DNA from: Haliscomenobacter sp965225875
Lineage (GTDB): Bacteria > Bacteroidota > Bacteroidia > Chitinophagales > Saprospiraceae
Assembly: GCF_965225875.1 (NCBI RefSeq)
Contig: NZ_CBDDBS010000002.1
Location: 3,286,001 to 3,350,000, forward strand
Length of the DNA stretch: 64,000 nucleotides
Reading direction: 5' to 3'
Shown piece after piece: positions 1-9,035 of this stretch. Made by a program: the position numbers and the translations under genes. The notes under the pieces are model-generated. The model ran no database searches. It was given only the letters and a program-made list of their open reading frames with translations, and was not told the DNA's origin. Position 1 is the stretch's first letter, and every line of letters begins with the position of its first letter.

Positions 1-1
1 A

Positions 2-2791
2 GTGACCCTGGCTGACTTCAAACCAGGTGATCTTACTTCTCCTCAATCGGCCTGCGCCGGACAACCTTTGGCACTGAATCCGAATGGTAATCCTGCGTAT
101 ACCTATACTTGGTCGCCAACTACTGGACTCAATTTGACGAATCCACACAATCCAATTGCTACACTTAATGCCTCGGTTACTTATACCGTTACAGTGACTG
201 ACCCAGCGAGCGGCTGTAGGCTGGAAAAAGAAATTCGGGTCAATGTAATCAACCTGAGTGACTTCGCCGTTGTGCCGGCGGATACTACCGTATGTCAACC
301 TGGTGGTGTGAACCTGCGGGTGACTGGTGCAGCAGGCGCAAACGTCCGTTGGCTCGATGCAAATGGGACCCAAATTGGTACAGGTCGTAGCATTTCCCCA
401 AGCCCCAATGTGGGTTTGAACCTGTACATCGCTGAGGCTAGTGTGGGTTCTTGCACCGCTCGGGATACCAGCCGGGTGACCCGCGTGGATTTCCAACCTG
501 GTGATCTGAGCTCCCCACAAGCAGCTTGTGCAGGAAGCCCACTACCGTTGAATCCTAAAGGTAATCCAGCTTATACTTATGCCTGGTCACCAACGATAGG
601 TTTGGATTTGACCAACCCACACAATCCAATAGCCACCTTGATCGCCTCCGTCACCTATACAGTAACGGTAACTGATCCAGCAACGGGCTGTAGCATCGAG
701 AAAGAAATTCGGGTCAATGTAACTGACCTGGGCGATCTGGAGGCCATTCCTTCTGAAACAGTTCTTTGCCAACCTGACTTCGTGTTGCTCACCGCGAGGG
801 GGGCACAGGGAGCTACTATCCGTTGGTTGGATGCCAATGGACAAGTTATTTTTAATGGCAGAAACCTTTCGGTTACGCCTGCGGTGGGGCTTAATTTGTA
901 CATCGTAGAAGCGACTTTGGGTTCTTGTGTCAAAAGAGACACTGCGCGGGTGCGCCTCAGCGACTTCAAGCCAGGGGATTTGAAATCGCCGCAAAATATT
1001 TGTGTAGGTAGTTCAGTCGAGTTGAATCCGAACGGTAACCCTGCTTATACTTATGTTTGGACACCAACCCGGGGTCTTGATTTGAGCAAACCTTACAACC
1101 CAGTTGCTTCACCAACAAATACAACAACGTATACTGTTACGGTGACTGACCCTGTGAGCCGGTGTTCCGTTACCAAAAATATAGTGGTCAATGTTACGCA
1201 GCCGATTACGGTGATTGCATTGCCGGATACCTCCCTGTGTGAACCCGGGCGTTTGACTTTGCGTGCGACCACCTCACGGCCAACGCCAATTACCTGGTTT
1301 AGTGATGCCGCCTTGAAAAACCAGATTGGAACTGGAAACCGGATCAGTGTCACCGTGGCAGCTGGTAAAACGGTCTTTTATGCCGTGGCAACCGATACCA
1401 ATGATGTGTGTATCCGTGCACAAATCGACGCGGCCAGAAATGGCGGCGGTACTGGAACGGGTGGCGGCCCAACCATCGGCAAGGGTGGGCCATTTGAAGG
1501 TGCACCTTTGGATTCAGCAGTGGTCGACGTGGTAGACATTACCAAGGGGGCTCCACCAAGCATGATTACGACTTGTGCTGGCCGACCTACTCCGATCAAT
1601 CCAAATGGCAAACCAAATCTGGTTTACCGTTGGTCTCCTTCAACAGGCTTGAATGATTCTACTTCTGCTACGCCTACAACGATTGTTACGGTGCCCACAA
1701 CCTATACGGTTACCATTTCGGATGCATTTGGTGCCTGTAGTATCGTGCGCCAGGTGGTAGTCATGGCCGCAGAACCGATCCGAGCGGATGCAGGAAAAGA
1801 TACGACCTTGTGTTCTTTGAATCCGTTTAACCTGGTCGCAAGTGGCAATGGAGCTGCAATCTTTGAATGGGCCAACAACCGCAACTTTAGCCCGGTTCTG
1901 GGACAAGGGGCGCAGTTCTCCATTACACCGGATACCGTAGCGAAAACCTACTATGTACGCATTACCAATGCGGCAGGTTGTGTGGAAACCGATTCCGTGA
2001 CGGTCATTGCCCGCCCGGTTAGAGCTACCCTGCCAGCTACGGTTAGCGCCTGTGAAAATGGTGATGAAGTGACGCTCATTGTGACCAATAACGATCGGCG
2101 CCAGAATTTGACCTATCTCTGGTCACCCGCCAATCTGTTCATCACAAATGTACGCACTGGCCCTTCGGCAACTATTGTAGCTCAAAATGGCGCCCAACCG
2201 CAAGTCTTGCTGACCAACCAGTATGGATGTACCGCCACCTTGCGCACTACGGTGAACATAGTAGATTTGGCCAACAAAGTGCGTGTAACCGCCAATCCGA
2301 CAACCATTAAAAATGGAGAGTCGACTACCATTCGGGTGGAAAATTGCCCAGATTGCACCTACTCCTGGAGCCCTGCTACTGGACTGAATACAACTACTGG
2401 TAGCACCGTAATTGCGTCTCCTACAGATACTACCGAGTATACCGTAAAAGTGACCAGCAATGGTTGTATGGCTGAACTCAAAATCACCATCAATGTTTCA
2501 GGGCCATACTGCGTAGAGCCTTACATTTTTGTACCCACCGCTTTTACACCTAACGGCGACGGCGTGAACGACGTGCTGTATGTACGTGGCCGCGGTATTG
2601 ATAGAATGACTTTCATCATTTACAATCGCTGGGGGCAAAAAATGTTTGAAACCAGTGACCCCAGAGTGGGTTGGGACGGTACATTCCGGGGCAAAAAATT
2701 GCCTGCTGATGTATATGGATTTTATTTACTTGCCAATTGTATTGATGGTACCACGTACCGCAAACAAGGCAACGTGACTTTGATTCGTTAA
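2..2791 (+). CDS. Large T9SS-exported repeat adhesin, C-terminal part (gliding-motility-type C-terminal domain)
   Basis: The frame is open at the window edge, so this is the C-terminal 929 residues of a longer protein. It carries immunoglobulin/PKD-like modules of the SprB type, with the recurring signatures YTYTWSP and YTVTVTDP. The first three units start with DFKPGDL, DFQPGDL and DFKPGDL at visible residues 5, 163 and 321, a period of exactly 474 bp (158 aa). Degenerate modules follow after a glycine-rich linker near residue 490. The last ~90 residues (FVPTAFTPNGDGVND ... YNRWGQ ... WDGTFRGKKLPADVYGFYL) match the gliding-motility-associated C-terminal domain (CHU_C), which directs export by the type IX system. 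Expected role: a cell-surface or secreted adhesin. A hairpin terminator follows. Function is inferred from domains only; the ligand is unknown. Confidence 0.85.
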   Translation: MTLADFKPGDLTSPQSACAGQPLALNPNGNPAYTYTWSPTTGLNLTNPHNPIATLNASVTYTVTVTDPASGCRLEKEIRVNVINLSDFAVVPADTTVCQPGGVNLRVTGAAGANVRWLDANGTQIGTGRSISPSPNVGLNLYIAEASVGSCTARDTSRVTRVDFQPGDLSSPQAACAGSPLPLNPKGNPAYTYAWSPTIGLDLTNPHNPIATLIASVTYTVTVTDPATGCSIEKEIRVNVTDLGDLEAIPSETVLCQPDFVLLTARGAQGATIRWLDANGQVIFNGRNLSVTPAVGLNLYIVEATLGSCVKRDTARVRLSDFKPGDLKSPQNICVGSSVELNPNGNPAYTYVWTPTRGLDLSKPYNPVASPTNTTTYTVTVTDPVSRCSVTKNIVVNVTQPITVIALPDTSLCEPGRLTLRATTSRPTPITWFSDAALKNQIGTGNRISVTVAAGKTVFYAVATDTNDVCIRAQIDAARNGGGTGTGGGPTIGKGGPFEGAPLDSAVVDVVDITKGAPPSMITTCAGRPTPINPNGKPNLVYRWSPSTGLNDSTSATPTTIVTVPTTYTVTISDAFGACSIVRQVVVMAAEPIRADAGKDTTLCSLNPFNLVASGNGAAIFEWANNRNFSPVLGQGAQFSITPDTVAKTYYVRITNAAGCVETDSVTVIARPVRATLPATVSACENGDEVTLIVTNNDRRQNLTYLWSPANLFITNVRTGPSATIVAQNGAQPQVLLTNQYGCTATLRTTVNIVDLANKVRVTANPTTIKNGESTTIRVENCPDCTYSWSPATGLNTTTGSTVIASPTDTTEYTVKVTSNGCMAELKITINVSGPYCVEPYIFVPTAFTPNGDGVNDVLYVRGRGIDRMTFIIYNRWGQKMFETSDPRVGWDGTFRGKKLPADVYGFYLLANCIDGTTYRKQGNVTLIR

Positions 2792-2832
2792 CCTGATTCG
2801 GGTCACGACGGCCTCGACATCATGATCTAATC

Positions 2833-2873
2833 ACCCCCTTGGCTGGAGTAATCCGGTCAGGGGGTTTCTTTTT
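2833..2873 (+). terminator. Rho-independent terminator after the adhesin gene
   Basis: ACCCCCT (2833-2839) pairs with AGGGGGT (2859-2865), with partial further pairing inside the loop (CTGG with CCGG), followed by a T-rich tail. It lies 42 bp after the adhesin stop and just before the promoter of the next gene. Confidence 0.7.
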
Positions 2874-2887
2874 AGGGTATAATGCTC

Positions 2888-2895
2888 TATTTTTG
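2888..2895 (+). promoter_or_regulatory. Putative Bacteroidota -7 promoter element for the 2918 gene
   Basis: TATTTTTG matches TAnnTTTG, the -7 element used by the primary sigma factor of Bacteroidota. It lies 22 nt before the ATG at 2918 and directly after a terminator. No clear -33 TTG was assigned. Confidence 0.45.
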
Positions 2896-2917
2896 TACTT
2901 CATCAGTATCTGTAATT

Positions 2918-3556
2918 ATGAAGCATTTGTTTTTTTTCTTCCTCTTCAGTGTTGGATTATATAGCCTGAATGCCCAATGTGATTTTGCCATCAATGAAGT
3001 TGATGATTTCGATAGTACCCATAGTGTGGTCACCAAAGCCATCAATATCGGCTACATGATCCCCAGTAATTTTCAAACCGCGGATGGCTACAAAATGATC
3101 GAAGAGGCAAAGGCCATGTTTACTTTTTCCCAAAACGATACCCTGAACGCTTTTTTCCTGGTTTTGGGGCTCGCCGAGAGAGAGTTTTTGACCATAGAGG
3201 AAGGCTTTAGCGTGATCCTGAAAGTGGAATCCCTAAAAGATACTGTGGATCTGGGCAAAGATGTACCCAAAGTTGACCCTGCTGATGATACCAAGGGTTC
3301 CGACCTGATTGGCCTTTATACCGTGCCTGACCGGGGTAATTTTGACAAAAACACCAACATGCGGCTTTACACCCTTACCTGTCTGGTGCCTTTGGATCAC
3401 GTCTTTACTTTATCCTATGCCGGCATTGAAAAAATTCGGATCAATTATAAGAACAGCCGCCATACCATTACGCTGAACAAAGACCAACAAGCTTCCATCA
3501 AAAAAGCGGTGCAGTGTGTGGCGGAGGCCATGAAGCTGTTTCCAATCAAACCTTAA
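2918..3556 (+). CDS. Hypothetical secreted protein, 212 aa
   Basis: I do not recognise the family. The ATG at 2918 is preferred over an in-frame ATG at 2882 because the product then begins with a clean signal peptide (MKHLFFFFLFSVGLYSLNAQ, likely cleaved after NAQ), and because the putative -7 element at 2888 lies between the two. The mature part is mixed alpha/beta with no visible catalytic motif or C-terminal sorting domain, so it is probably periplasmic. The only cysteines are the first residue or two of the mature chain and two later ones. It stands alone between a terminator and the next promoter. Confidence 0.7.
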   Translation: MKHLFFFFLFSVGLYSLNAQCDFAINEVDDFDSTHSVVTKAINIGYMIPSNFQTADGYKMIEEAKAMFTFSQNDTLNAFFLVLGLAEREFLTIEEGFSVILKVESLKDTVDLGKDVPKVDPADDTKGSDLIGLYTVPDRGNFDKNTNMRLYTLTCLVPLDHVFTLSYAGIEKIRINYKNSRHTITLNKDQQASIKKAVQCVAEAMKLFPIKP

Positions 3557-3600
3557 ACCTTAAAGTGACGATTGTCACTGGCAGAACGCAAGCTTGATTT

Positions 3601-3608
3601 TACTTTTG
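3601..3608 (+). promoter_or_regulatory. Putative -7 element (TACTTTTG) for the HMA-domain gene
   Basis: TACTTTTG followed by CA is an exact match to TAnnTTTG, 15 nt before the ATG at 3624. The same nine bases TACTTTTGC recur before the HEAT/cyclophilin gene and the paa operon. Confidence 0.5.
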
Positions 3609-3623
3609 CAAAAAAAACAAAGC

Positions 3624-3845
3624 ATGGAATCCCTAAAGTTTAAAACCAATATCAATTGTGGTGGCTGTGTAAAGGCGGTTACTGGATTTATTAATGAGGT
3701 TCCAGGCATCAGCAATTGGGAGGTTGATACGCAAAATCCTGATAAAATCCTCAGTGTAGAAGGAGAGGGAGTGGATGCGGAATTGGTGCTGGAAGCAGTG
3801 AAAGATGCAGGTTTTGAGATTGTGGAATTGGTGGAGTGTGAATAA
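3624..3845 (+). CDS. Heavy-metal-associated (HMA) domain protein, copper-chaperone-like, 73 aa
   Basis: The whole protein is one HMA ferredoxin-like fold (beta-alpha-beta-beta-alpha-beta), the fold of CopZ/Atx1 chaperones and of the N-termini of copper ATPases. The metal-binding loop is INCGGCV (CxxC), near residues 10-16. Start chosen at ATG 3624: an in-frame ATG at 3594 would add ten residues before the first strand and would lie upstream of the promoter element. It is likely a cytosolic Cu(I) or Zn(II) carrier. No copper ATPase is nearby, so the partner is unknown. The usual GMTC loop context is changed to NINC, which makes the metal less certain. Confidence 0.8.
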   Translation: MESLKFKTNINCGGCVKAVTGFINEVPGISNWEVDTQNPDKILSVEGEGVDAELVLEAVKDAGFEIVELVECE

Positions 3846-3907
3846 TCGATTGGCTGTAAAATTGATCTTGCTTATATTCGTTAATACTCTAAGCAAATCA
3901 ATCCCTT

Positions 3908-5596
3908 ATGGCCGAGTTCTCCTCTTCCCGCCGGACTTTCCTCCAACTCCCAACTGAGGGTTTGCTGGTGGAAACGCCCTACATTGAACCAGAAATACCC
4001 ACTGCCCCGCCCGCATTTACCCTTCAAGGAGGGCTAACTCCATATACGGGCATTTGGGGCCGGGAGCAAGCCGCCCATTTGCTGCGGCGCGCTACTTTTG
4101 GCTGTAGCCAGGTACAAATTGATCAACTCTATTACCTGGGGGATGCCCAAAAAGCCGTGGACTATGTTTTAACCATCCCCAAAGCCGAGCCTGCCCCGCC
4201 CGTCAACAATTACAACAACGAAGAATTTACCGACCCGGATGTCCCTTTAGGCAAAACTTGGGTTAACGCCCGACGCAACAACGACGGGGAGTTTTTCCGC
4301 ATCACCTCCTGGCGCAGCTGGTGGATGGAACGGATGATTACTTCCGAAGCCAATATTCTGGAGAAACTCATCCTTTTTTGGCACAATCATTTTGCCACCC
4401 GCACCGATATTTCCTTTAGTGGCCAGGCTTGTTACAAACATTACATGATCCTGCGCAAACATGCATTGGGTGATTTCAAACAGCTGGTGTATGATGTAAC
4501 GGTGGACCCACACATGCTTTTTTTCCTCAACGGCCTGTACAACGGAGTCAATGCGCCAGATGAGAACTATGCCCGCGAATTGCAGGAACTCTTCACCATC
4601 GGAAAAGACAACCCCGATCACTATACCGAGGCCGATGTAGTAGCTGCCGCAAAAGTGTTGACGGGTTGGCGACTGGAATACGAAACCAATAAAGTTTTCT
4701 TAGACCCCTGGTCGCACGACCAAACGGACAAACAATTCTCCGCTTTTTACAACAATCGCGTCATCAAGGGTGGGGCTGATGCAGAGCGTGAAGTTCGGGA
4801 GTTAATTGATATGATTTTCCAAAAGGATGAAGTCTCTCTTTACATCTGCCGGAAGTTGTACCGCTTCTTTGTGTATTATCAGATAGATGAAGAGGTAGAA
4901 AAAAACGTGATTCAACCCTTGGCGGCAATCCTGCGCCAAAACAAGTACCAGATTTTACCCGTCATCTCGGCCTTATTGCGCAGCGAACATTTCTTTGATG
5001 CAGTGAATAAAGGTTGTTTTATCAAAACCCCTTTGGATTTGGTCATTGGCGTATTGCGCAATTTCAACGTCTACATCAACGGACCTACCTTATATGACCA
5101 GTACCAAATTCTGACCAGCTTGGGCTGGACTTGCAACGACTTACAAATGCTGCCGGGTGATCCGCCCAATGTGGCAGGATGGCCAGCTTTTCGACAAGCC
5201 CCCAAGTATTACCGTGCCTGGATCAACAGCGATACTTTGCGCAACCGCAACATTTACTCCGATGTGATGACCTATTGGCGTTATGAAACGGATTCAGGGT
5301 ATAAGGTTTTTATCGATCACATTGCTTTTGCCAACCAGTTTCCTCGCCCCGATGATCCAAATTTGCTGATCGACGGCATCTTACAAGTGTTGATGCCCAT
5401 GCCTTTTTCCACAGCAAAAAAACAAGTACTGAAGAGCATTTTGCTGTCGGGCCAAGCCCAGGACTATTACTGGACCGTGGCCTGGAAAAACTACACCGCT
5501 AACCCCCGGGATAAAGCGGCTCGGGATACGGTCTGGTACCGCCTGGCGGCCTTGCACAAGTACTTGATGGGTCAACCCGAATACCAGTTGATTTAA
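3908..5596 (+). CDS. DUF1800 family protein, 562 aa
   Basis: Matches the DUF1800 family, recognisable from the opening WGREQAAHLLRRATFG, the middle ILFWHNHFAT and NYARELQELFTIG, and the late PGDPPNVAGWPAF. The family function is unknown; it nearly always sits next to a DUF1501 gene, as here (24 bp gap), so the two are presumably co-transcribed and work together, probably in the envelope. The N-terminus carries SRRTFLQ, which resembles a twin-arginine motif, but no hydrophobic stretch follows. Either the protein is exported some other way or it stays in the cytoplasm. Confidence 0.85.
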   Translation: MAEFSSSRRTFLQLPTEGLLVETPYIEPEIPTAPPAFTLQGGLTPYTGIWGREQAAHLLRRATFGCSQVQIDQLYYLGDAQKAVDYVLTIPKAEPAPPVNNYNNEEFTDPDVPLGKTWVNARRNNDGEFFRITSWRSWWMERMITSEANILEKLILFWHNHFATRTDISFSGQACYKHYMILRKHALGDFKQLVYDVTVDPHMLFFLNGLYNGVNAPDENYARELQELFTIGKDNPDHYTEADVVAAAKVLTGWRLEYETNKVFLDPWSHDQTDKQFSAFYNNRVIKGGADAEREVRELIDMIFQKDEVSLYICRKLYRFFVYYQIDEEVEKNVIQPLAAILRQNKYQILPVISALLRSEHFFDAVNKGCFIKTPLDLVIGVLRNFNVYINGPTLYDQYQILTSLGWTCNDLQMLPGDPPNVAGWPAFRQAPKYYRAWINSDTLRNRNIYSDVMTYWRYETDSGYKVFIDHIAFANQFPRPDDPNLLIDGILQVLMPMPFSTAKKQVLKSILLSGQAQDYYWTVAWKNYTANPRDKAARDTVWYRLAALHKYLMGQPEYQLI

Positions 5597-5620
5597 TCCT
5601 TTTCCCAAAATTAATGCTTT

Positions 5621-7198
5621 ATGGAACGCAGATCATTCCTCTATCATAGTTGTGCCGCCGCAGCAGGGGCTTCCTTTTCTTTAAAGGGCATGCCCTTAAA
5701 TACCGCGCCACAAAGGTCTTTTTTGGACGCCCTAAGCTTCAACGGAAATCCCGAAAACCGGGTATTGGTACTCATTGAACTGAATGGTGGCAACGATGGG
5801 ATCAATACTTTTATCCCGCTGGATCAATACCGCAACCTGAGCAAATTCCGGCGCAACCTCTTGATCCCCGAGCGCAATGTACTGCGCTTGCAAGGAACTC
5901 AGGTCAACGGCCTTCACCCTGCGATGACCCCCTTTCAAAAAATGTACAATGACGGCCTGGTGTCAGTAGTGCAAAATGTAGGGTACCCCGAACAAGATTA
6001 TTCCCATTTTCGCTCAGCGGACATTTGGATGTCGGCTTCCGATGCGGATGTGAACATTGAAAATGGCTGGGCTGGCCGCTACCTGGAACAGCGCTACCCG
6101 GGCTTTCCTACCGGTTATCCAAGCGACGCGAACCCTGACCCTTTGGCCATTCAGTTGGGCGCCGTGATGTCTTTGGCTTTGGTCGGCAGCCAATGGCCCA
6201 TGGGTATGGCGATTACGGATCCGAAGGCCTACTATGAGTTTGTCAACAGTGTGGTAGAACCCGCACCCGATGGCCCTTTTGGTGATGAGTTGGAGTACAT
6301 TCGACTGGTTACCCAACAGGCGCAACAATACTTTAAATCCGTAAAAGGTGCAGCTGACAAAGGCCGTAACCAATCCACGCTCTATCCTCCCGATGAAAAA
6401 AACTACCTGGCTGACCAGCTTAAAATTGTTGCGCAGTTGATCAAAGGGGGGCTAAAAACACCCATCTACATTTGTACTTTACATGGTTTTGATACCCATA
6501 GTGAGCAAATCAATCCATCTGGGAACCCTCTGGAGGGCAACCATGCCGAATTGTTGCAGATGCTGTCGGAAGCCATTTTTGCTTTTCAGGACGATCTCAA
6601 ACTTATGGGTATTGATGATCGGGTGGTCGGGATGACTTTTTCAGAATTTGGCCGTACGATTGGTTCTAACGGTAGCTTTGGTACGGATCACGGGGCAGCT
6701 GCTCCTTTGTTCGTTTTTGGCAAGGCGGTCAATCCGGGCATCATCGGCAAAAATCCACAGGTTCCTACTGATTTGGGAGAATCAGATGATTTGCCTATGG
6801 AAAATGATTTTCGCGCCATTTATGCCACGATACTGAAAGACTGGTTTGGCTTGGAACAGCCAGAATCTATTTTGGGGCAAAAATTTCCCATTTTACCCAT
6901 CTTTAAATCTATTTCTACCCCCACCCGTGATTTGCAGACGGCGGAATCATTTGACCTAAACCTCAGGCCGAATCCCTTCCGGGAAAGCAGCACCATCAGC
7001 CTACAAACCAATGGTGGTCAGATATCCGTACGTTTGTTGGATGGCTTGGGTAAAGTGGTTCAAACGGTGGTAGAAGGGTATTATCCTGCGGGAACCCATC
7101 AGTTTGTGCTCCAACGCCAAAACCTTCCGATGGGTCAGTATTATTGCCAGGTGAATGTCAATGGAACGATTGGGGTACGAAAAATAGTAGCGATGTAA
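5621..7198 (+). CDS. DUF1501 family protein with T9SS C-terminal sorting domain, 525 aa
   Basis: DUF1501 belongs to the alkaline-phosphatase/sulfatase-like fold. Signatures seen: VLIELNGGNDGINTFIP, HGFDTHSEQ and MTFSEFGRTIGSNGSFGTDHG, whose Asp/His residues are the putative metal ligands. The N-terminus MERRSFLYHSCAAAAGASF looks like a Tat signal (RRSF plus a short hydrophobic stretch). The last ~75 residues (LNLRPNPF ... PMGQYYCQVNVNG ... RKIVAM) form a type A T9SS sorting domain. The protein is therefore predicted at the cell surface or released. It follows DUF1800 by 24 bp. Its stop codon touches the inverted repeat at 7198. Substrate unknown. Confidence 0.88.
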   Translation: MERRSFLYHSCAAAAGASFSLKGMPLNTAPQRSFLDALSFNGNPENRVLVLIELNGGNDGINTFIPLDQYRNLSKFRRNLLIPERNVLRLQGTQVNGLHPAMTPFQKMYNDGLVSVVQNVGYPEQDYSHFRSADIWMSASDADVNIENGWAGRYLEQRYPGFPTGYPSDANPDPLAIQLGAVMSLALVGSQWPMGMAITDPKAYYEFVNSVVEPAPDGPFGDELEYIRLVTQQAQQYFKSVKGAADKGRNQSTLYPPDEKNYLADQLKIVAQLIKGGLKTPIYICTLHGFDTHSEQINPSGNPLEGNHAELLQMLSEAIFAFQDDLKLMGIDDRVVGMTFSEFGRTIGSNGSFGTDHGAAAPLFVFGKAVNPGIIGKNPQVPTDLGESDDLPMENDFRAIYATILKDWFGLEQPESILGQKFPILPIFKSISTPTRDLQTAESFDLNLRPNPFRESSTISLQTNGGQISVRLLDGLGKVVQTVVEGYYPAGTHQFVLQRQNLPMGQYYCQVNVNGTIGVRKIVAM

Positions 7199-7268
7199 AG
7201 CGAAAAGTGAAAAATTAGTTCATCATTTGGATTTCACCGTTTGGTGTATTTTTTTTCACTTTTCACTT
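7198..7268. repeat. Inverted repeat with heptamer-built arms, between convergent genes
   Basis: A 17-nt arm at 7198-7214 pairs with 7252-7268 with one mismatch. The right arm read on the minus strand is two AAGTGAA heptamers followed by A's; the left arm is AAGCGAA AAGTGAA AAA. It overlaps the last base of the DUF1501 stop codon. The TGA stop of the opposing GbsR gene (7263-7265) lies inside the right arm. It could serve as a bidirectional terminator. Confidence 0.75.
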
Positions 7269-7763
7269 AATCATTTTCATAAATGTTCCCACGAACCAAT
7301 TGGAATCGGCTTTCACCAAAGTATCGAGGGTAGAATCGGCTTTGCTGGAAAAGAGTTTGATTTCTTTAATCATTCGGACGAATTCTTCGGCTTCCGGGTC
7401 GCTCCCTTCTACGCTGGACAATTCGTCCAGAACCTTGAGCATGGGCTCCAATTCTTTCTTTTTGCGTTGGATGATGATGTTTTTGACCACCTTCCACATG
7501 TCTTTTTCTGCCACGAAAAACTCCTTGCGCTCTCCAGCCTTGAGTTCTTTGAATACCAAACCCCAGTCGATCAAGGCCCGCAAATTCATGTTGGCATTGC
7601 CACGAGAAATTTTCAGCTCCTCCATGATGTCATCGGCACTGAGCGCTTGTGGAGCGATCATCAAAAGGGCATGGATTTGCGCCATCGTGCGGTTGACACC
7701 CCAACTAGAGCCAAAAGCTCCCCAAGACTGTAAAAATTTATCTTTTCCTTCGGGCAGGTTCAT
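7263..7763 (-). CDS. GbsR/MarR-type winged-helix transcriptional regulator, 166 aa
   Basis: Matches the GbsR-like branch of the MarR superfamily: FLQSWGAFGSSWGVNRTMAQ at the N-terminus, then a winged helix with MEELKISRGNANMNLRAL as the recognition region, then GERKEFFVAEKDMWKVVK. Start placed at ATG 7763 (MNLPEGKDK), where this family normally begins; a longer form from 7820 would add 19 unrelated residues. It lies 63 bp downstream of gcvT on the same strand and may be co-transcribed. Family members often respond to osmolyte or membrane-related signals; the effector here is unknown. The stop codon lies inside a palindromic repeat. Confidence 0.82.
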   Translation of the reverse strand: MNLPEGKDKFLQSWGAFGSSWGVNRTMAQIHALLMIAPQALSADDIMEELKISRGNANMNLRALIDWGLVFKELKAGERKEFFVAEKDMWKVVKNIIIQRKKKELEPMLKVLDELSSVEGSDPEAEEFVRMIKEIKLFSSKADSTLDTLVKADSNWFVGTFMKMIK

Positions 7764-7826
7764 TTGTCCAATAGTTTCAAAATTTCCTGAAAGTACATAA
7801 TTAAATGTAAAAGCAGGCACTTTTGT

Positions 7827-8960
7827 TTACGTATGTACTAAAAATGGCGTTTTAACCACTGTGGCTGCGAGGCTTTTGCCACTAATCGAAATGAAAATTT
7901 CGGTTCCAGGTGCAGCAAATTCCGTTTTGACATAGCCCATCCCAATGGGTTTACCCAGGGTTGGCGATTGCGAGCCCGAAGTTACTTTGCCAATGACCTG
8001 GCCTTGGGCATCCAGAATTTCATAATCGTGACGAGGAATGCGGCGGTCTTCCAGTACAAAACCAACCAGCTTACGGCTGACGCCAGCTGCCTTTTGTGCT
8101 TCAAAGATATTTTTTCCAATGAAACTGGGTTTGGCTAGTTTGGTTATCCAACCCAAGCCGGCTTCAAGTGGAGAGGTGGTATCGTCGATGTCGTTTCCGT
8201 ACAAACAAAAGCCCATTTCCAAGCGCAGGGTATCCCTGGCACCCAAACCAATGGGAGCAATCCCCAGCGGTTTGCCGGATTCAAAGATGGCATCCCAAAT
8301 CGCAGCAGCATGGCTACTGTCTACATAAATTTCAAAGCCACCCGCCCCAGTGTACCCGGTGGCTGAAACGATAACATTATCAAATCCTGCGAATTTACCC
8401 TTGGCAAAGTTGTAGTACTTGATCCGGCCCAAATCGATGCCAGTCAATGGTTGTAGGGTTTGTAAAGCTTTGGGGCCTTGTACAGCAATCAATGAAGTTT
8501 GATCAGAAATGTTGATCACCCGGGTATCAAAACCACGCGCGAACTCAGCTGTTGGTTCCAGGTGTGCATTGACCCAATTCCAGTCTTTTTCAATATTGGA
8601 AGCGTTCACTACCAGCATGTAGGCCCGCTCACCTTCCGCACAATTGTCTTCGGGCAAACGGTAAACCAATAAATCGTCAATAATCCCACCTTTGTCGTTG
8701 GGTAAGGAAGAATATTGTGCTTGGCCAACGCCTAATTTGGACGCATCATTGGTGGTAATGTGTTGGATTAACTCCAGCGCTTGTTTTCCTTTTACAATGA
8801 ACTCGCCCATGTGCGACACATCAAATACGCCCACTCCATTGCGTACGGTATGGTGCTCTTCCTGAATACCCGTGTAGGAAATCGGCATGTTGTAGCCTGC
8901 AAATGGGGCCATCTTGGCGCCCAGTGCAATGTGTTTTTCAGTGAGTGGAGTGTTTTTCAT
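7827..8960 (-). CDS. gcvT: Glycine cleavage system T protein (aminomethyltransferase), 377 aa
   Basis: GcvT transfers the methylene group from the aminomethyl-lipoyl H protein to tetrahydrofolate, releasing ammonia (EC 2.1.2.10). Signatures: MAPFAGYNMPISY near residue 17, GVFDVSHMGEF near 44, the folate-binding region around SLIAVQGPKA and SATGYTGAGGFEIYV, and the C-terminal barrel SGSQSPTLGKPIGMGYV. The length is normal for the family. The H and P subunits are not in the window, so the system is split across the genome. Starts at ATG 8960; cytosolic. Confidence 0.95.
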   Translation of the reverse strand: MKNTPLTEKHIALGAKMAPFAGYNMPISYTGIQEEHHTVRNGVGVFDVSHMGEFIVKGKQALELIQHITTNDASKLGVGQAQYSSLPNDKGGIIDDLLVYRLPEDNCAEGERAYMLVVNASNIEKDWNWVNAHLEPTAEFARGFDTRVINISDQTSLIAVQGPKALQTLQPLTGIDLGRIKYYNFAKGKFAGFDNVIVSATGYTGAGGFEIYVDSSHAAAIWDAIFESGKPLGIAPIGLGARDTLRLEMGFCLYGNDIDDTTSPLEAGLGWITKLAKPSFIGKNIFEAQKAAGVSRKLVGFVLEDRRIPRHDYEILDAQGQVIGKVTSGSQSPTLGKPIGMGYVKTEFAAPGTEIFISISGKSLAATVVKTPFLVHT

Positions 8961-9035
8961 GTGTGCGTTTATTTGAAAAGGTTCCGGGGTTTCAAGTTCG
9001 TAGTTTTTTGGATTACACCCTGCAAACTTGTATCA

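Noticed and set aside
7227..7800. Two plus-strand frames (168 and 166 codons) opposite the GbsR gene
   Set aside because: Antisense shadows of a clear MarR/GbsR-type gene; no domain or start signal.
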